Shown one piece after another: positions 1 through 6,327 of a stretch of 8,665 nt of DNA. Where the stretch lies: assembly GCA_002497345.1 (NCBI GenBank), contig DANS01000032.1, forward strand, positions 1-8,665, given 5' to 3'. Both the position numbers and the translations under genes were made by a program. Under the pieces are notes generated by a model that saw only the letters and a list, made by a program, of their open reading frames with translations, was not told the DNA's origin and did no database searches. This stretch comes from Thermoproteus sp. UBA157. GTDB taxonomy: Archaea > Thermoproteota > Thermoprotei > Thermoproteales > Thermoproteaceae. The first letter of the stretch is position 1, and every line of letters starts with the position of its first letter.

Positions 1-228
1 TCGGGTTCTCGAGTATGAAGCGGCCGAGCGTGTCGAGGCCGAAGCCGGGCGCCGCCGGCAAGGCATCTGATACTATGAACAAATCCCTCGGCCCCCCGTC
101 TCTTAGTACCTAATTAGCGATTCTATCAAGTAGAAAGGCGTTGTGGCTGCATTGAATCCGGATATCGCCACGATGGATCCATCCCTTACTCCCCTAAAGG
201 CCAGCTCCGGGCGCGTGTATTTGCCCAC
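1..228 (-). pseudogene. Class I CoA-transferase (PCT/GctA-like), 5' end, frameshifted and cut by window edge
   Basis: Two short open frames on the minus strand join into one recognisable N-terminus. The first starts at GTG 228-226, encodes 41 residues (MGKYTRPELAF..., with DGSIVAISGF and TPFYLIESLIRY) and stops at TAA 105-103. The second, shifted by one base, is open from 109 to the window edge and reads GGPRDLFIVSDALPAAPGFG then LDTLGRFILENP. Together they follow the family I CoA-transferase pattern: DG.TVA..GF.....P..LI.AL....G.PRDL..V......G.GLD. A minus-one shift at 106 reads ...LIRY-LRDGGPRDLF... without a gap. The catalytic Glu region lies outside the window. A TATA box centred at 253 is 25 bases from the GTG, which supports this start. 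Reading D-L-F-I-V alone first suggested a phosphopentomutase, but the joined frames fit a CoA-transferase better. The break could be a real mutation or a sequence error; no slippery heptamer is evident. Family call is from motif memory only. Confidence 0.6.
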
Positions 229-247
229 GCATTAAGGTCTTCACTAT

Positions 248-258
248 CTTATATATCT
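248..258 (-). promoter_or_regulatory. Archaeal box A promoter for the left-edge CoA-transferase
   Basis: The minus strand reads AGATATATAAG. It is centred about 25 bases upstream of the GTG at 228, the same spacing as the other leaderless-type promoters in the window. Confidence 0.55.
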
Positions 259-261
259 ATT

Positions 262-287
262 CTCGTTTTCTGCGAAAACTCGTTTTC
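262..287. repeat. Tandem palindromic element, candidate operator
   Basis: Plus strand: CTCGTTTTC occurs at 262-270 and again at 279-287, with GAAAAC at 274-279 between. GTTTTC-tgc-GAAAAC and GAAAAC-tc-GTTTTC are therefore two interlocking perfect 6-base inverted repeats. The element sits directly upstream of the box A at 248-258, where an archaeal regulator could bind next to BRE/TATA. It also lies in the 3' trailer of the upstream CaiB/BaiF gene, so a role as an RNA hairpin is an alternative. Confidence 0.45.
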
Positions 288-318
288 TTAATAAATTTTG
301 CACAAATACGGCTAATAG

Positions 319-1476
319 CTAGCACTTAAGCCTTACCTTGCCCGGCGTCTCCGACATCATGAAGGGCGTGCCGGGCGCCAAGACCCTCCTGCCGCCGCAC
401 TCGAGCTCCACTATGGCGCCCCTCATGCGCCAATGGGGTTGCGAGGCCACCCACTCGATCGACTTCACTACGGCTATAGGCGGCTTCCCCCTCTCCCTAC
501 TCGCCTTGACCAAGTCCTCGCCTCTGAACTTGGCCACCTCAGCGAAGACCTCCCTCTCCAGCTCCTTTAGCTGAGCCGGATCCTTCTCCCACGCCTCGAG
601 CGCCCTCCTCCACCTCTCGGCGAGATCGGGCCTCCCTATTATATCGAAGAACGCCTCTATCTCCGGCCATATGACCGTCGCGAGCGCCACGAAGCTGTCC
701 TTAGCCTTCGCCGTGGTGTACGTGACGAGCAAGTTCGCGTCTATCGTGGGCGATCTCTGGCGCGGCGCGCCCAACACAAACGACGCGCCTATTTGGTACG
801 GGTGGACCACCGAGAGCACCTCGTTCACCGCCACGTCAACGAACTGCCCTCTGCCGGTCCTCATCCGCGCCCAGTACGCCGCGAGGGCCGACAAGGCGGC
901 GGCCGCGCCCGCGAAGGCCCACGCCAGCCATATCCCTGCCCTTATGGGGTACGAGTAGGGCTCCGGGAGCATGGGGTTTCCCAGCATGGCCATGTAGCCG
1001 TTGTACGCTTGGCTGGTGAGATCCGAGTCGGGCATGTCGACGTACTCCTCGGCCTTTCTCCCGAAATGGCCGAACTGGGATATAGCCACGTATATGAGCC
1101 GCGGGTACCTATCGGCGAGTTGCGGGTACCCTATGCCCATGGCGTACAGCTTGCCCGGCCCCAAGCCGTCGAGGAGCATGTCTAGCTCCGGCAACAGCCC
1201 CTTGGCCTCCTCGAACGTCACTTCCTTCTTCCCCCTGCTCTCCACGAAGTAGGGTATGCCCACCCCCTCTATCGTGACGCCGTGTGGCGTTATCCTTTTG
1301 GCGTCCTCGTCGGGCACCGAGTACACCTCGGCGCCTAGCTCGGCTAGTATGGAGCCGGCTATTCTGCAGCCGAAGTTGGCGCCGCAGATCTCCAGGACTT
1401 TGACGCCCTCGAGCGCCGACGGCTTCGCCTCCCTATCGCCGAACAACTTAGCGAGGATCTCCTCCTTGTCGCTCAT
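319..1476 (-). CDS. Class III CoA-transferase (CaiB/BaiF family), divergent second subunit
   Basis: 385 residues. The family moves CoA between acyl carboxylates through an aspartyl-CoA thioester. Visible landmarks are ALEGVKVLEI (21-30), LAELGAEVYSV, RYPRLIYVAISQFG, the catalytic-Asp region MPDSDLTSQAYNG with Asp152, and RTGRGQFVDVAVNE. The CoA-binding stretch that reads GAEVIKVEPP.GD in the upstream partner is degenerate here. The protein ends soon after PGTPFMMSETPG, without the usual GEHN..VL..LGLS tail. ATG 1476-1474 is chosen: it forms an ATGA overlap with the upstream stop and has GAGGTGG five bases ahead. The longer frame reaching 1674 is low-complexity read-through inside the upstream gene. 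Pairing suggests a heteromeric enzyme, as in BbsEF or the succinyl-CoA:malate transferase SmtAB; the substrate cannot be read from the sequence. Confidence 0.88.
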   Translation of the reverse strand: MSDKEEILAKLFGDREAKPSALEGVKVLEICGANFGCRIAGSILAELGAEVYSVPDEDAKRITPHGVTIEGVGIPYFVESRGKKEVTFEEAKGLLPELDMLLDGLGPGKLYAMGIGYPQLADRYPRLIYVAISQFGHFGRKAEEYVDMPDSDLTSQAYNGYMAMLGNPMLPEPYSYPIRAGIWLAWAFAGAAAALSALAAYWARMRTGRGQFVDVAVNEVLSVVHPYQIGASFVLGAPRQRSPTIDANLLVTYTTAKAKDSFVALATVIWPEIEAFFDIIGRPDLAERWRRALEAWEKDPAQLKELEREVFAEVAKFRGEDLVKASRERGKPPIAVVKSIEWVASQPHWRMRGAIVELECGGRRVLAPGTPFMMSETPGKVRLKC

Positions 1477-2804
1477 GGCTCCACCTCGTCCTTCTCGCCT
1501 CTGAATACCGGGTCCTCCTCGGCTCTCCAGCCGGGCGGCGGCATGTTGCCGAGTTGCCCGTCCCAATAGCCTATAACCCCCTCCCTCTCCAGCCTCTCCA
1601 CCTCCGCCGCGGACAAGCCGAGCTTCCTGGAGAGCACGAGCTTGTTGTGGTAGCCGACCGGCCTGGCCACCCAACGGACAGATAGCGGGGTTCCGCTCAT
1701 CCTCGCGATGGGGCCCGGCACTACGATCTCGCCGTATAGCCTATCGCGTATCCTCAAGACGGAGCCCCTCTCGATCCTCCAAGGATCCTCCAAGACTTCC
1801 TTGTCGTTGAGCACCGGCTGTATCGGGATCCCCGCCCTCTTGCCGAGCTCCAGCAACTCGCCAAGAGTCTTTGCCGAAGCCCACGAGCGTAACGCCTCGT
1901 ACTTCCTCCAGAGCGAGTCGGGGTCTCGGGCATCCCTGAGCCCTTTAAGCGCCGGCACCACCTCGGCCAACGCGTCGTATTGGCGCTCGGTCATTGCGGC
2001 TAAAGCCACGAACTTGCCGTCGGCGGTTTTGAAAACGCCCGAGGCGTAGGCAGAGGGGTCTATGAAGCCGCTCCTCTTGAGCCTGGACCCCGTGAGGGAC
2101 ATGTAGGTGAAGTGGTACATGAACCGCTGCATGGAGGCGGCTTGAGATAGATCTATGTATTGGCCCTTCCCCGTCCTCTCTCTGTAGATCAAAGCCGCTA
2201 TTATGGCCGAGACCGCCATTGTGGAGGGCAGCCAATCGCCGGGGTAGTCGGGCAACCTATACGCCTCGTTTATGCCGTCTTCCCATCCCGTGATGTCTAT
2301 GACGCCCGATTCCGCTTGGCCTATTATGTCATAGCTGGGGAGCTTAGACAAGGGACCCCAATTGCCGTAGCCGCTGGCGCTCACATATATGAGGCGGGGA
2401 TTGATCTCCCTCAGTTGCAGGTAGCCCAGCCCGTATTTATCCAAGGTGCCGGGCTCCATGTTCTCCACGAAGACGTCGGCCCTCTTTGCCAGCTCCACCA
2501 CCAGCTTCCTTCCCTCCTCCTTTCTGAAGTCTATGCCGACGAAGTACTTGTTGGAGTTGAGGTAGAGGTAGTCTATCCTCATGCCCTTGTAGAACCCCTT
2601 GCCTCCCCACATGGAGGCGTATTTCCAGCGATCGCCCCTAGGCGGCGGCTCCACCTTGATCACTTCGGCGCCGAGCTGTGCGAGGAGCCTCGGTATGTTG
2701 GGACCCAATATGTAGTGCGCGAATTCCACCACCTTTATCCCTTCAAGCGGGGGCGATCCCCTTGCATTAAATATAATCTCCTCTATTATTTTGAAGTAGT
2801 TCAT
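1473..2804 (-). CDS. Class III CoA-transferase (CaiB/BaiF family), canonical subunit
   Basis: 443 residues, within the normal family range (about 380-450). Landmarks in order: PLEGIKVVEFAHYILGP (19-35), LAQLGAEVIKVEPPPRGD (41-58, CoA contact region), VFVENMEPGTLDKYGLGY (111-128), NPRLIYVSASGYG, the catalytic Asp159 in LPSYDIIGQAESG, RTGKGQYIDLSQ, and a C-terminal HNKLVLSRKLGLS helix. A tail of about 30 residues follows, rich in Pro, Gly and acidic residues. It is the first gene of the two-gene operon, and its TGA overlaps the next ATG by four bases. ATG 2804-2802 lies about 22 bases from a box A, suggesting a leaderless mRNA. The reaction is CoA transfer between carboxylic acids; candidate donors and acceptors (succinate, malate, citramalate, aromatic succinates) are not distinguishable here. 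Confidence 0.92.
   Translation of the reverse strand: MNYFKIIEEIIFNARGSPPLEGIKVVEFAHYILGPNIPRLLAQLGAEVIKVEPPPRGDRWKYASMWGGKGFYKGMRIDYLYLNSNKYFVGIDFRKEEGRKLVVELAKRADVFVENMEPGTLDKYGLGYLQLREINPRLIYVSASGYGNWGPLSKLPSYDIIGQAESGVIDITGWEDGINEAYRLPDYPGDWLPSTMAVSAIIAALIYRERTGKGQYIDLSQAASMQRFMYHFTYMSLTGSRLKRSGFIDPSAYASGVFKTADGKFVALAAMTERQYDALAEVVPALKGLRDARDPDSLWRKYEALRSWASAKTLGELLELGKRAGIPIQPVLNDKEVLEDPWRIERGSVLRIRDRLYGEIVVPGPIARMSGTPLSVRWVARPVGYHNKLVLSRKLGLSAAEVERLEREGVIGYWDGQLGNMPPPGWRAEEDPVFRGEKDEVEP
1481..1487 (-). promoter_or_regulatory. Shine-Dalgarno for the second CaiB/BaiF gene
   Basis: The minus strand reads GAGGTGG, five bases before the ATG at 1476. It lies inside the 3' end of the upstream gene. 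It supports coupled translation and decides the start over the longer frame. Confidence 0.7.
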
Positions 2805-2818
2805 AAAATAATATCTGC

Positions 2819-2830
2819 TTAAGTATTAAA
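2819..2830 (-). promoter_or_regulatory. Box A promoter for the CaiB/BaiF operon
   Basis: The minus strand reads TTTAATACTTAA, centred about 22 bases before the ATG at 2804. No Shine-Dalgarno lies between, consistent with a leaderless transcript. Confidence 0.6.
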
Positions 2831-2860
2831 ATGTTGTTGTTTATAGGTTATGGAGATAGG

Positions 2861-2874
2861 GAAAACCATATATG
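2861..2874 (+). promoter_or_regulatory. BRE + box A promoter for the small membrane protein
   Basis: GAAAACCATATATG: a purine/A-rich BRE followed by a TATA-like core about 25 bases before ATG 2894. It favours that start over the in-frame ATG at 2831, which lies upstream of this promoter. It is divergent from the CaiB/BaiF promoter at 2819-2830. Confidence 0.55.
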
Positions 2875-2893
2875 CGGGACGTCTATAGGGCAT

Positions 2894-3184
2894 ATGGTAA
2901 AGGCGCTCGGCTACTTCCTGCTGGGCCTGGGGATAGCCCTGATGTTCCTCTCGGTGTATATGGTCTACGCATCGTTGGCGGGCTACGTGGAGCCTCCCCA
3001 CGTCTTTTCCTTCAGCGATGTCGTCTTGGACTACGGCTCGGCGCATGTGAAGATCCTGGACGGGGCGCAGCTGAGCAAGATGGCGGATCTATCCTTCTGG
3101 GCTTTGCTCGCCGCGTTCGTCATCTCGGCGGGCGGCAAAATCGCAGAGCTCGGCGTCAAGCTGGTGACGGGCGCAGAAAAGTGA
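2894..3184 (+). CDS. Small two-helix membrane protein, unknown function
   Basis: 96 residues from ATG 2894. There are two hydrophobic segments, about residues 4-28 (LGYFLLGLGIALMFLSVYMV) and 66-80 (LSFWALLAAFVISAG). They are separated by a loop of about 37 residues (GYVEPPHVFSFSDVVLDYG...) that would lie outside the cell if Lys3 marks the inner side. The C-terminus GGKIAELGVKL is short and basic/amphipathic. I do not recognise a named family; the layout resembles small conserved hypothetical membrane proteins of crenarchaea. An in-frame ATG at 2831 would give 117 residues, but the promoter at 2861-2874 and the polar extra residues (GYGDRENHICG) argue against it. Its TGA lies within a few bases of the next gene's promoter, so the downstream gene is probably transcribed separately. 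Confidence 0.72.
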   Translation: MVKALGYFLLGLGIALMFLSVYMVYASLAGYVEPPHVFSFSDVVLDYGSAHVKILDGAQLSKMADLSFWALLAAFVISAGGKIAELGVKLVTGAEK

Positions 3185-3187
3185 ATA

Positions 3188-3197
3188 CTTATATATG
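3188..3197 (+). promoter_or_regulatory. Box A promoter for the leuC-type gene
   Basis: CTTATATATG, centred about 22 bases before ATG 3215, with an AAAAGTGAA purine-rich BRE-like stretch before it. No Shine-Dalgarno is present in the short spacer, so a leaderless transcript is likely. Confidence 0.62.
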
Positions 3198-3214
3198 CTA
3201 AATAGGGTCTCCGC

Positions 3215-4456
3215 ATGCCTACGTGGACAGAGCACGTCTTCGCCAAGAAGCTGGGGAGGGCGCCCTCCCCCGGCGAGATAGTAGAGATAACGCCCGATCT
3301 GGTGGCCTTCCACGACCTAACGGGCTATCACGTCCTCGAGATGATGGAGAAGATGGGCGGCGTCGAGGTGTTCGACAAGGACAAGCTCGTCGTAGCCTTC
3401 GACCACTTGGCCCCGCCGCCGACTGTCAGAGCCGCCGAGATACAAGTCTACATACGCAGACATGTGCGCTCCCTCGGTCTCAAGAATTTCCACGACGTCG
3501 GCGAGGGCATAATGCATCAGCTGATATTGGAGAAATACGCGCTTCCAGCTCAATTCGTCTTCGGCGCCGACTCGCACACGAACACCGCAGGCGCCGTGGG
3601 GGCCTTCGCGCAAGGCATGGGCGCCTCGGACATAGCGGCCATGTTGAAGCTGGGCCGGACGTGGCTCGTGGTCCCGCAGCCCATGAGGGTCGACATAAGG
3701 GGGGAGCCGCCCAAGGCCGTGACGGGGAAGGACGTGGTGCTCCATCTCCTCTCGGTGTATAAGGCCGAGGGCCTCAACGGTTATTCCGTGGACGTCTACG
3801 TGGAGCGCCCATCGGCGTTTCCCATGGACTACAGAGCCACCGTGGCCAACATGTCCACCGAGCTAGGCGCCGACGCCTTGATGTTCGTGCCAGACTCGGA
3901 GACGGCGGCTTATCTAGAGAAGACGAGGGGCGCCGCTCCGAGAATAGACTTCGCCCCGAGCGGCAAATACGTCGACGAGTACGCCGTGGAGCTGGGCAAG
4001 CTGGAGCCCTTGGTCGCGGCCCCCCACAGCGTGGACAACGTGAAGTCCGTCTCAGAGGTAGAGGGGGTCGAGGTGGATCAAGTGTTCATAGGCAGTTGCA
4101 CCAACGGCAGGCTCAGCGATATAGAGGCGGCTGCCAGGATCTTGAAAAGGGGCAAGGCTAAGGCGAGGTGCATAGCGATACCGGCGTCTTACTCGGTCTT
4201 TAGGCAAGCGCTGGAGGCCGGCTACGTGGACGTGCTCACCAAGGCAGGGTGCGTGGTGACCTACGGCACTTGCGGCCCTTGCATAGGCGGGCATTTCGGC
4301 GTGTTGGGCCCCGGCGAGGTGGCCGTCTCGACGAGCAACCGCAACTTCGTGGGCAGGATGGGCGCCAACGACTCCAAGGTCTACTTGGCCAACGCCTACA
4401 CCGCGGCGGCCGCCGCCCTTGAGGGGAAGATCGTGGACCCCAGGAAGTACCTATAG
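3215..4456 (+). CDS. leuC: 3-isopropylmalate dehydratase / homoaconitase large subunit (LeuC type)
   Basis: 413 residues, close to the archaeal LeuC2/HacA length of about 415-420. The family isomerises 2-alkylmalates to 3-alkylmalates (isopropylmalate, homocitrate or citramalate) with a [4Fe-4S] cluster. Landmarks: VAFDHLAPPPT (60-70), FGADSHTNTAGAVGAFAQGMG (116-136), GKDVVLHLL, FIGSCTNGR with Cys295, GTCGPCIGGHFGVL with Cys353 and Cys356 (the three cluster ligands), and STSNRNFVGRMG near the C-terminus. All key residues are present. The small subunit (LeuD) needed for activity is not in the window. The gene has its own promoter and meets the downstream cyclase gene head-on, sharing its last six bases. 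LeuC versus homoaconitase cannot be decided here; the synthase gene at 5188-6327 leaves leucine, lysine and isoleucine routes all open. Confidence 0.92.
   Translation: MPTWTEHVFAKKLGRAPSPGEIVEITPDLVAFHDLTGYHVLEMMEKMGGVEVFDKDKLVVAFDHLAPPPTVRAAEIQVYIRRHVRSLGLKNFHDVGEGIMHQLILEKYALPAQFVFGADSHTNTAGAVGAFAQGMGASDIAAMLKLGRTWLVVPQPMRVDIRGEPPKAVTGKDVVLHLLSVYKAEGLNGYSVDVYVERPSAFPMDYRATVANMSTELGADALMFVPDSETAAYLEKTRGAAPRIDFAPSGKYVDEYAVELGKLEPLVAAPHSVDNVKSVSEVEGVEVDQVFIGSCTNGRLSDIEAAARILKRGKAKARCIAIPASYSVFRQALEAGYVDVLTKAGCVVTYGTCGPCIGGHFGVLGPGEVAVSTSNRNFVGRMGANDSKVYLANAYTAAAAALEGKIVDPRKYL
4451..4456. other. Shared palindromic stop CTATAG of convergent genes
   Basis: CTATAG reads TAG as the leuC stop on the plus strand (4454-4456) and TAG as the cyclase stop on the minus strand (4453-4451). 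The genes overlap by exactly six bases, so each mRNA must end inside the opposite gene. Confidence 0.85.
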
Positions 4457-5143
4457 GCAAATGGCCAGAGCCCGCGCGGGGCCTCCCTCGCCTCCTCTGA
4501 TCTTGAGGGGGGCGAAGACGAAGAGGGCCTCGCCGCCGCACTCCCTCAACACCGAGTCTAGATTCGTCAAGTTCTCGATTATTATCACGCCGCTGGATAG
4601 GAGCTTGTAATGGACGTAGACCACGTCCTCTCTGGGGACCCGGGGCGGATAGGGGAACCCCTCCTTGCCCGAGTACCCGGCCACCGACATGCCCTCCACG
4701 CCGACTGCCGCCACGCCGACCTCGGCCAAGTAGTCGGCCGCGCCTCTGTCCAAATAGGGCCAATTATATAGGAACTCCTCGGTGCCGTATTTGGCCGAGA
4801 AGCCCGTGTATATCATCACGGCCTTTCCCCTCGATATCTTGTCGGAGAACTTGCGCAGATCGGAGGCTGTGATGGCCTCGCCGGGCTTCTTCCAGCTGAG
4901 GTCGAGCACGTGGCCGCGCGCAACGAACTTCTCCAAGGGGATCCTCTCTATGGTGTCGCCGCCAGGCACGAAGTGAGCCGGCGCGTCTATGTGGGTCCCC
5001 GTGTGGCTCCCCATCTCCAGCCTCGAGAGGGTGACCTCCCCGTATCTCTCAGCCTTGGACACGTATTCGTGCCTATAGGGAGGATCGCCGGGGAAGATCT
5101 GCATCCCGTTGTGGAGCTCCCTCGAGAGGTCTATGATCTTCAT
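4451..5143 (-). CDS. Cyclase / kynurenine formamidase-like metal-dependent hydrolase
   Basis: 230 residues, a normal family length. It starts IIDLSRELHNGMQIFPGDPP and carries the metal motif SHTGTHIDAPAHF with His47, His51, Asp53 and His57. The later pair His178 (YVHYKLL) and Glu190 (IIIENLTNLD) are 12 apart, as are the catalytic His and Glu in bacterial KynB. The C-terminus FAPLKIRGGEGGPARALAI is typical. Members hydrolyse N-formylkynurenine, isatin or cyclic amides/lactones; the substrate here is unknown and no tryptophan-degradation gene is nearby. GVEGMSVAG replaces the usual G.D..S.D, so substrate preference may differ. It has its own box A promoter 44 bases downstream of the synthase gene on the same strand, and shares its stop with the convergent leuC. 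Confidence 0.88.
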   Translation of the reverse strand: MKIIDLSRELHNGMQIFPGDPPYRHEYVSKAERYGEVTLSRLEMGSHTGTHIDAPAHFVPGGDTIERIPLEKFVARGHVLDLSWKKPGEAITASDLRKFSDKISRGKAVMIYTGFSAKYGTEEFLYNWPYLDRGAADYLAEVGVAAVGVEGMSVAGYSGKEGFPYPPRVPREDVVYVHYKLLSSGVIIIENLTNLDSVLRECGGEALFVFAPLKIRGGEGGPARALAICL

Positions 5144-5160
5144 GGAACGATAGAGGCAGT

Positions 5161-5170
5161 TATTAAAAAT
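5161..5170 (-). promoter_or_regulatory. Box A promoter for the cyclase gene
   Basis: The minus strand reads ATTTTTAATA, centred about 22 bases before ATG 5143. It lies in the 44-base gap after the synthase stop, so the cyclase can be transcribed on its own as well as by read-through. Confidence 0.58.
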
Positions 5171-5187
5171 CGCCTGCGGCGCGCGGG

Positions 5188-6327
5188 CTACCTCGGCCTC
5201 GGGATCTCCCTAACGAAAAGGGCTTGGAACTCGTCCACGAAGGACTTGAGGACGGCCTCGTCCACGGGCCTCTTCCTGGCGGCGTAGTCCTTCACCCTCC
5301 TCAACACGTAGTCTACCAGCTCCGGGCTGGGCTCTATCCCGATCTGCTTCAAGGCCCACTCGATCGAGTGTCTCCCTGAGTGTTTCCCCAGCACAATCCT
5401 CCTCTTGTTGCCCACGGCCTCCGGCGTCATGGGCTCGTACGTGAACGGGTTGTTGAGAACGCCGTGAACGTGTATGCCTGACTCGTGGCTGAACGCGTTA
5501 TCGCCCACAACGGCCTTGTTGGGCTGTAGCTGTATCCCGAAAAGCTTGGCCACCAAGCGCGACGTCTCGTATAGTCGCTCCATCCTTATGCCCGTCCGGA
5601 AGCCCAACAAGAAGCGGGCCGCGGCGGCGACCTCCTCGAGCGCGGCGTTTCCGCCCCTCTCGCCGAAGCCGTTGACGGTGACTTGCGCCACCTCGGCCCC
5701 GGCCTCAAGCGCGGCGATAGTGTTAGCGACGGCCATCCCGAAGTCGTCGTGGCAGTGGACGTGCATGGGGACCGGCGGGAGCCTCGCCTTCAAGTACTCC
5801 ACCAAGTACTTCATCCTGCTAGGGGTGGCCACGCCGACCGTGTCGGGCACGTTTATCTCATCGGCGCCCGCCTCTATGGCGGTCCTGAACGCCTCGGCCA
5901 AGAACTCCAGATCGCTCCTGGTGGCGTCCTCTGCGCTGAACAAGACCTTTACGCCCCTCGACTTAGCATACTCCACGGACTCCGCGATCCTCCCGAGCAC
6001 CTCCTCGCGCGTCATCCTAAGCTTGTACTTCATGTGAATATCGCTTGTGGCTATGAATACGTGGACCACGTCCACGCCTGAGTCCACAGCCGCGTCTATG
6101 TCGGGCTTGTGCGCCCTAGCCAAGCTGGCCACCTCGGCGTATGCGACGTCGCGCGCGATCTTGGACACGGCCTCGGCCTCCTCCCTCGACACGGCGGCGA
6201 AGCCGGCCTCTATGTAGTCGACCCTCAGCTCGTCCAAGGCCATGGCTATTTGGACCTTCTCTTCGACTGTTAGAGAAACGCCCGGCATCTGCTCCCCGTC
6301 GCGCAACGTGGTGTCGAAGAACTTCAC
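5188..6327 (-). CDS. 2-isopropylmalate / homocitrate / citramalate synthase family enzyme, no regulatory domain
   Basis: 379 residues forming only the catalytic TIM barrel and short linker; the C-terminal leucine-binding dimer domain of classic LeuA (about 500 residues) is absent. It condenses acetyl-CoA with a 2-oxoacid. Motifs: FFDTTLRDGEQMPGVSLT (3-20, catalytic Arg9 and metal Asp10), FSAEDATRSD (130-139), the metal histidines in HVHCHDD (His191, His193), VNGFGERGGNAALEEV (218-233), and FSHESGIHVHG (279-289). GERGGNAALEEV is of LeuA/AksA/NifV type, not the GERNGITPL seen in Thermus-type lysine homocitrate synthase. Without the allosteric domain it could be LeuA-like, a citramalate synthase or the homocitrate synthase of the aminoadipate lysine route. 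GTG 6327-6325 is used as start because the catalytic motif begins at once, but the promoter position does not fit it well (see 6324-6347). Confidence 0.88.
   Translation of the reverse strand: MKFFDTTLRDGEQMPGVSLTVEEKVQIAMALDELRVDYIEAGFAAVSREEAEAVSKIARDVAYAEVASLARAHKPDIDAAVDSGVDVVHVFIATSDIHMKYKLRMTREEVLGRIAESVEYAKSRGVKVLFSAEDATRSDLEFLAEAFRTAIEAGADEINVPDTVGVATPSRMKYLVEYLKARLPPVPMHVHCHDDFGMAVANTIAALEAGAEVAQVTVNGFGERGGNAALEEVAAAARFLLGFRTGIRMERLYETSRLVAKLFGIQLQPNKAVVGDNAFSHESGIHVHGVLNNPFTYEPMTPEAVGNKRRIVLGKHSGRHSIEWALKQIGIEPSPELVDYVLRRVKDYAARKRPVDEAVLKSFVDEFQALFVREIPRPR

Larger units (their letters stand above)
229..318. other. Intergenic region between the CaiB/BaiF operon and the left-edge CoA-transferase
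   Basis: Ninety AT-rich bases holding the box A (248-258), the GTTTTC/GAAAAC element (262-287), an A/T-rich stretch at 288-310 that could serve as a minus-strand termination zone, and a short GCTA/TAGC inverted repeat near 311-323. No coding frame or RNA gene is seen. Confidence 0.6.

Noticed and set aside
1..82. TTG-started phosphopentomutase-like fragment (IVSDAL ... DTLG)
   Set aside because: The short match is better explained as the continuation of a class I CoA-transferase once the frame at 105-228 is joined.
158..232. Short ATG frame MRGQIHAPGAGL after the 248-258 promoter
   Set aside because: Twelve codons only; the GTG four bases later opens a family-matching frame at a better promoter distance.
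1477..1674. N-terminal extension of the second CaiB/BaiF gene (66 residues)
   Set aside because: The extension is Gly/Arg-rich, lies inside the upstream gene and lacks similarity to the family. The ATGA overlap and GAGGTGG fix the start at 1476.
2160..2822. A 220-codon plus-strand frame opposite the first CaiB/BaiF gene
   Set aside because: It is antisense to a gene with clear family motifs; it is long only because of G+C-rich codon bias, it has no promoter, and its translation is rich in Arg/His/Pro without domains.
4236..4763. 175-codon minus-strand frame across leuC and the cyclase
   Set aside because: Arg/Gly/Pro-rich antisense or alternate-frame reading of two well supported genes.
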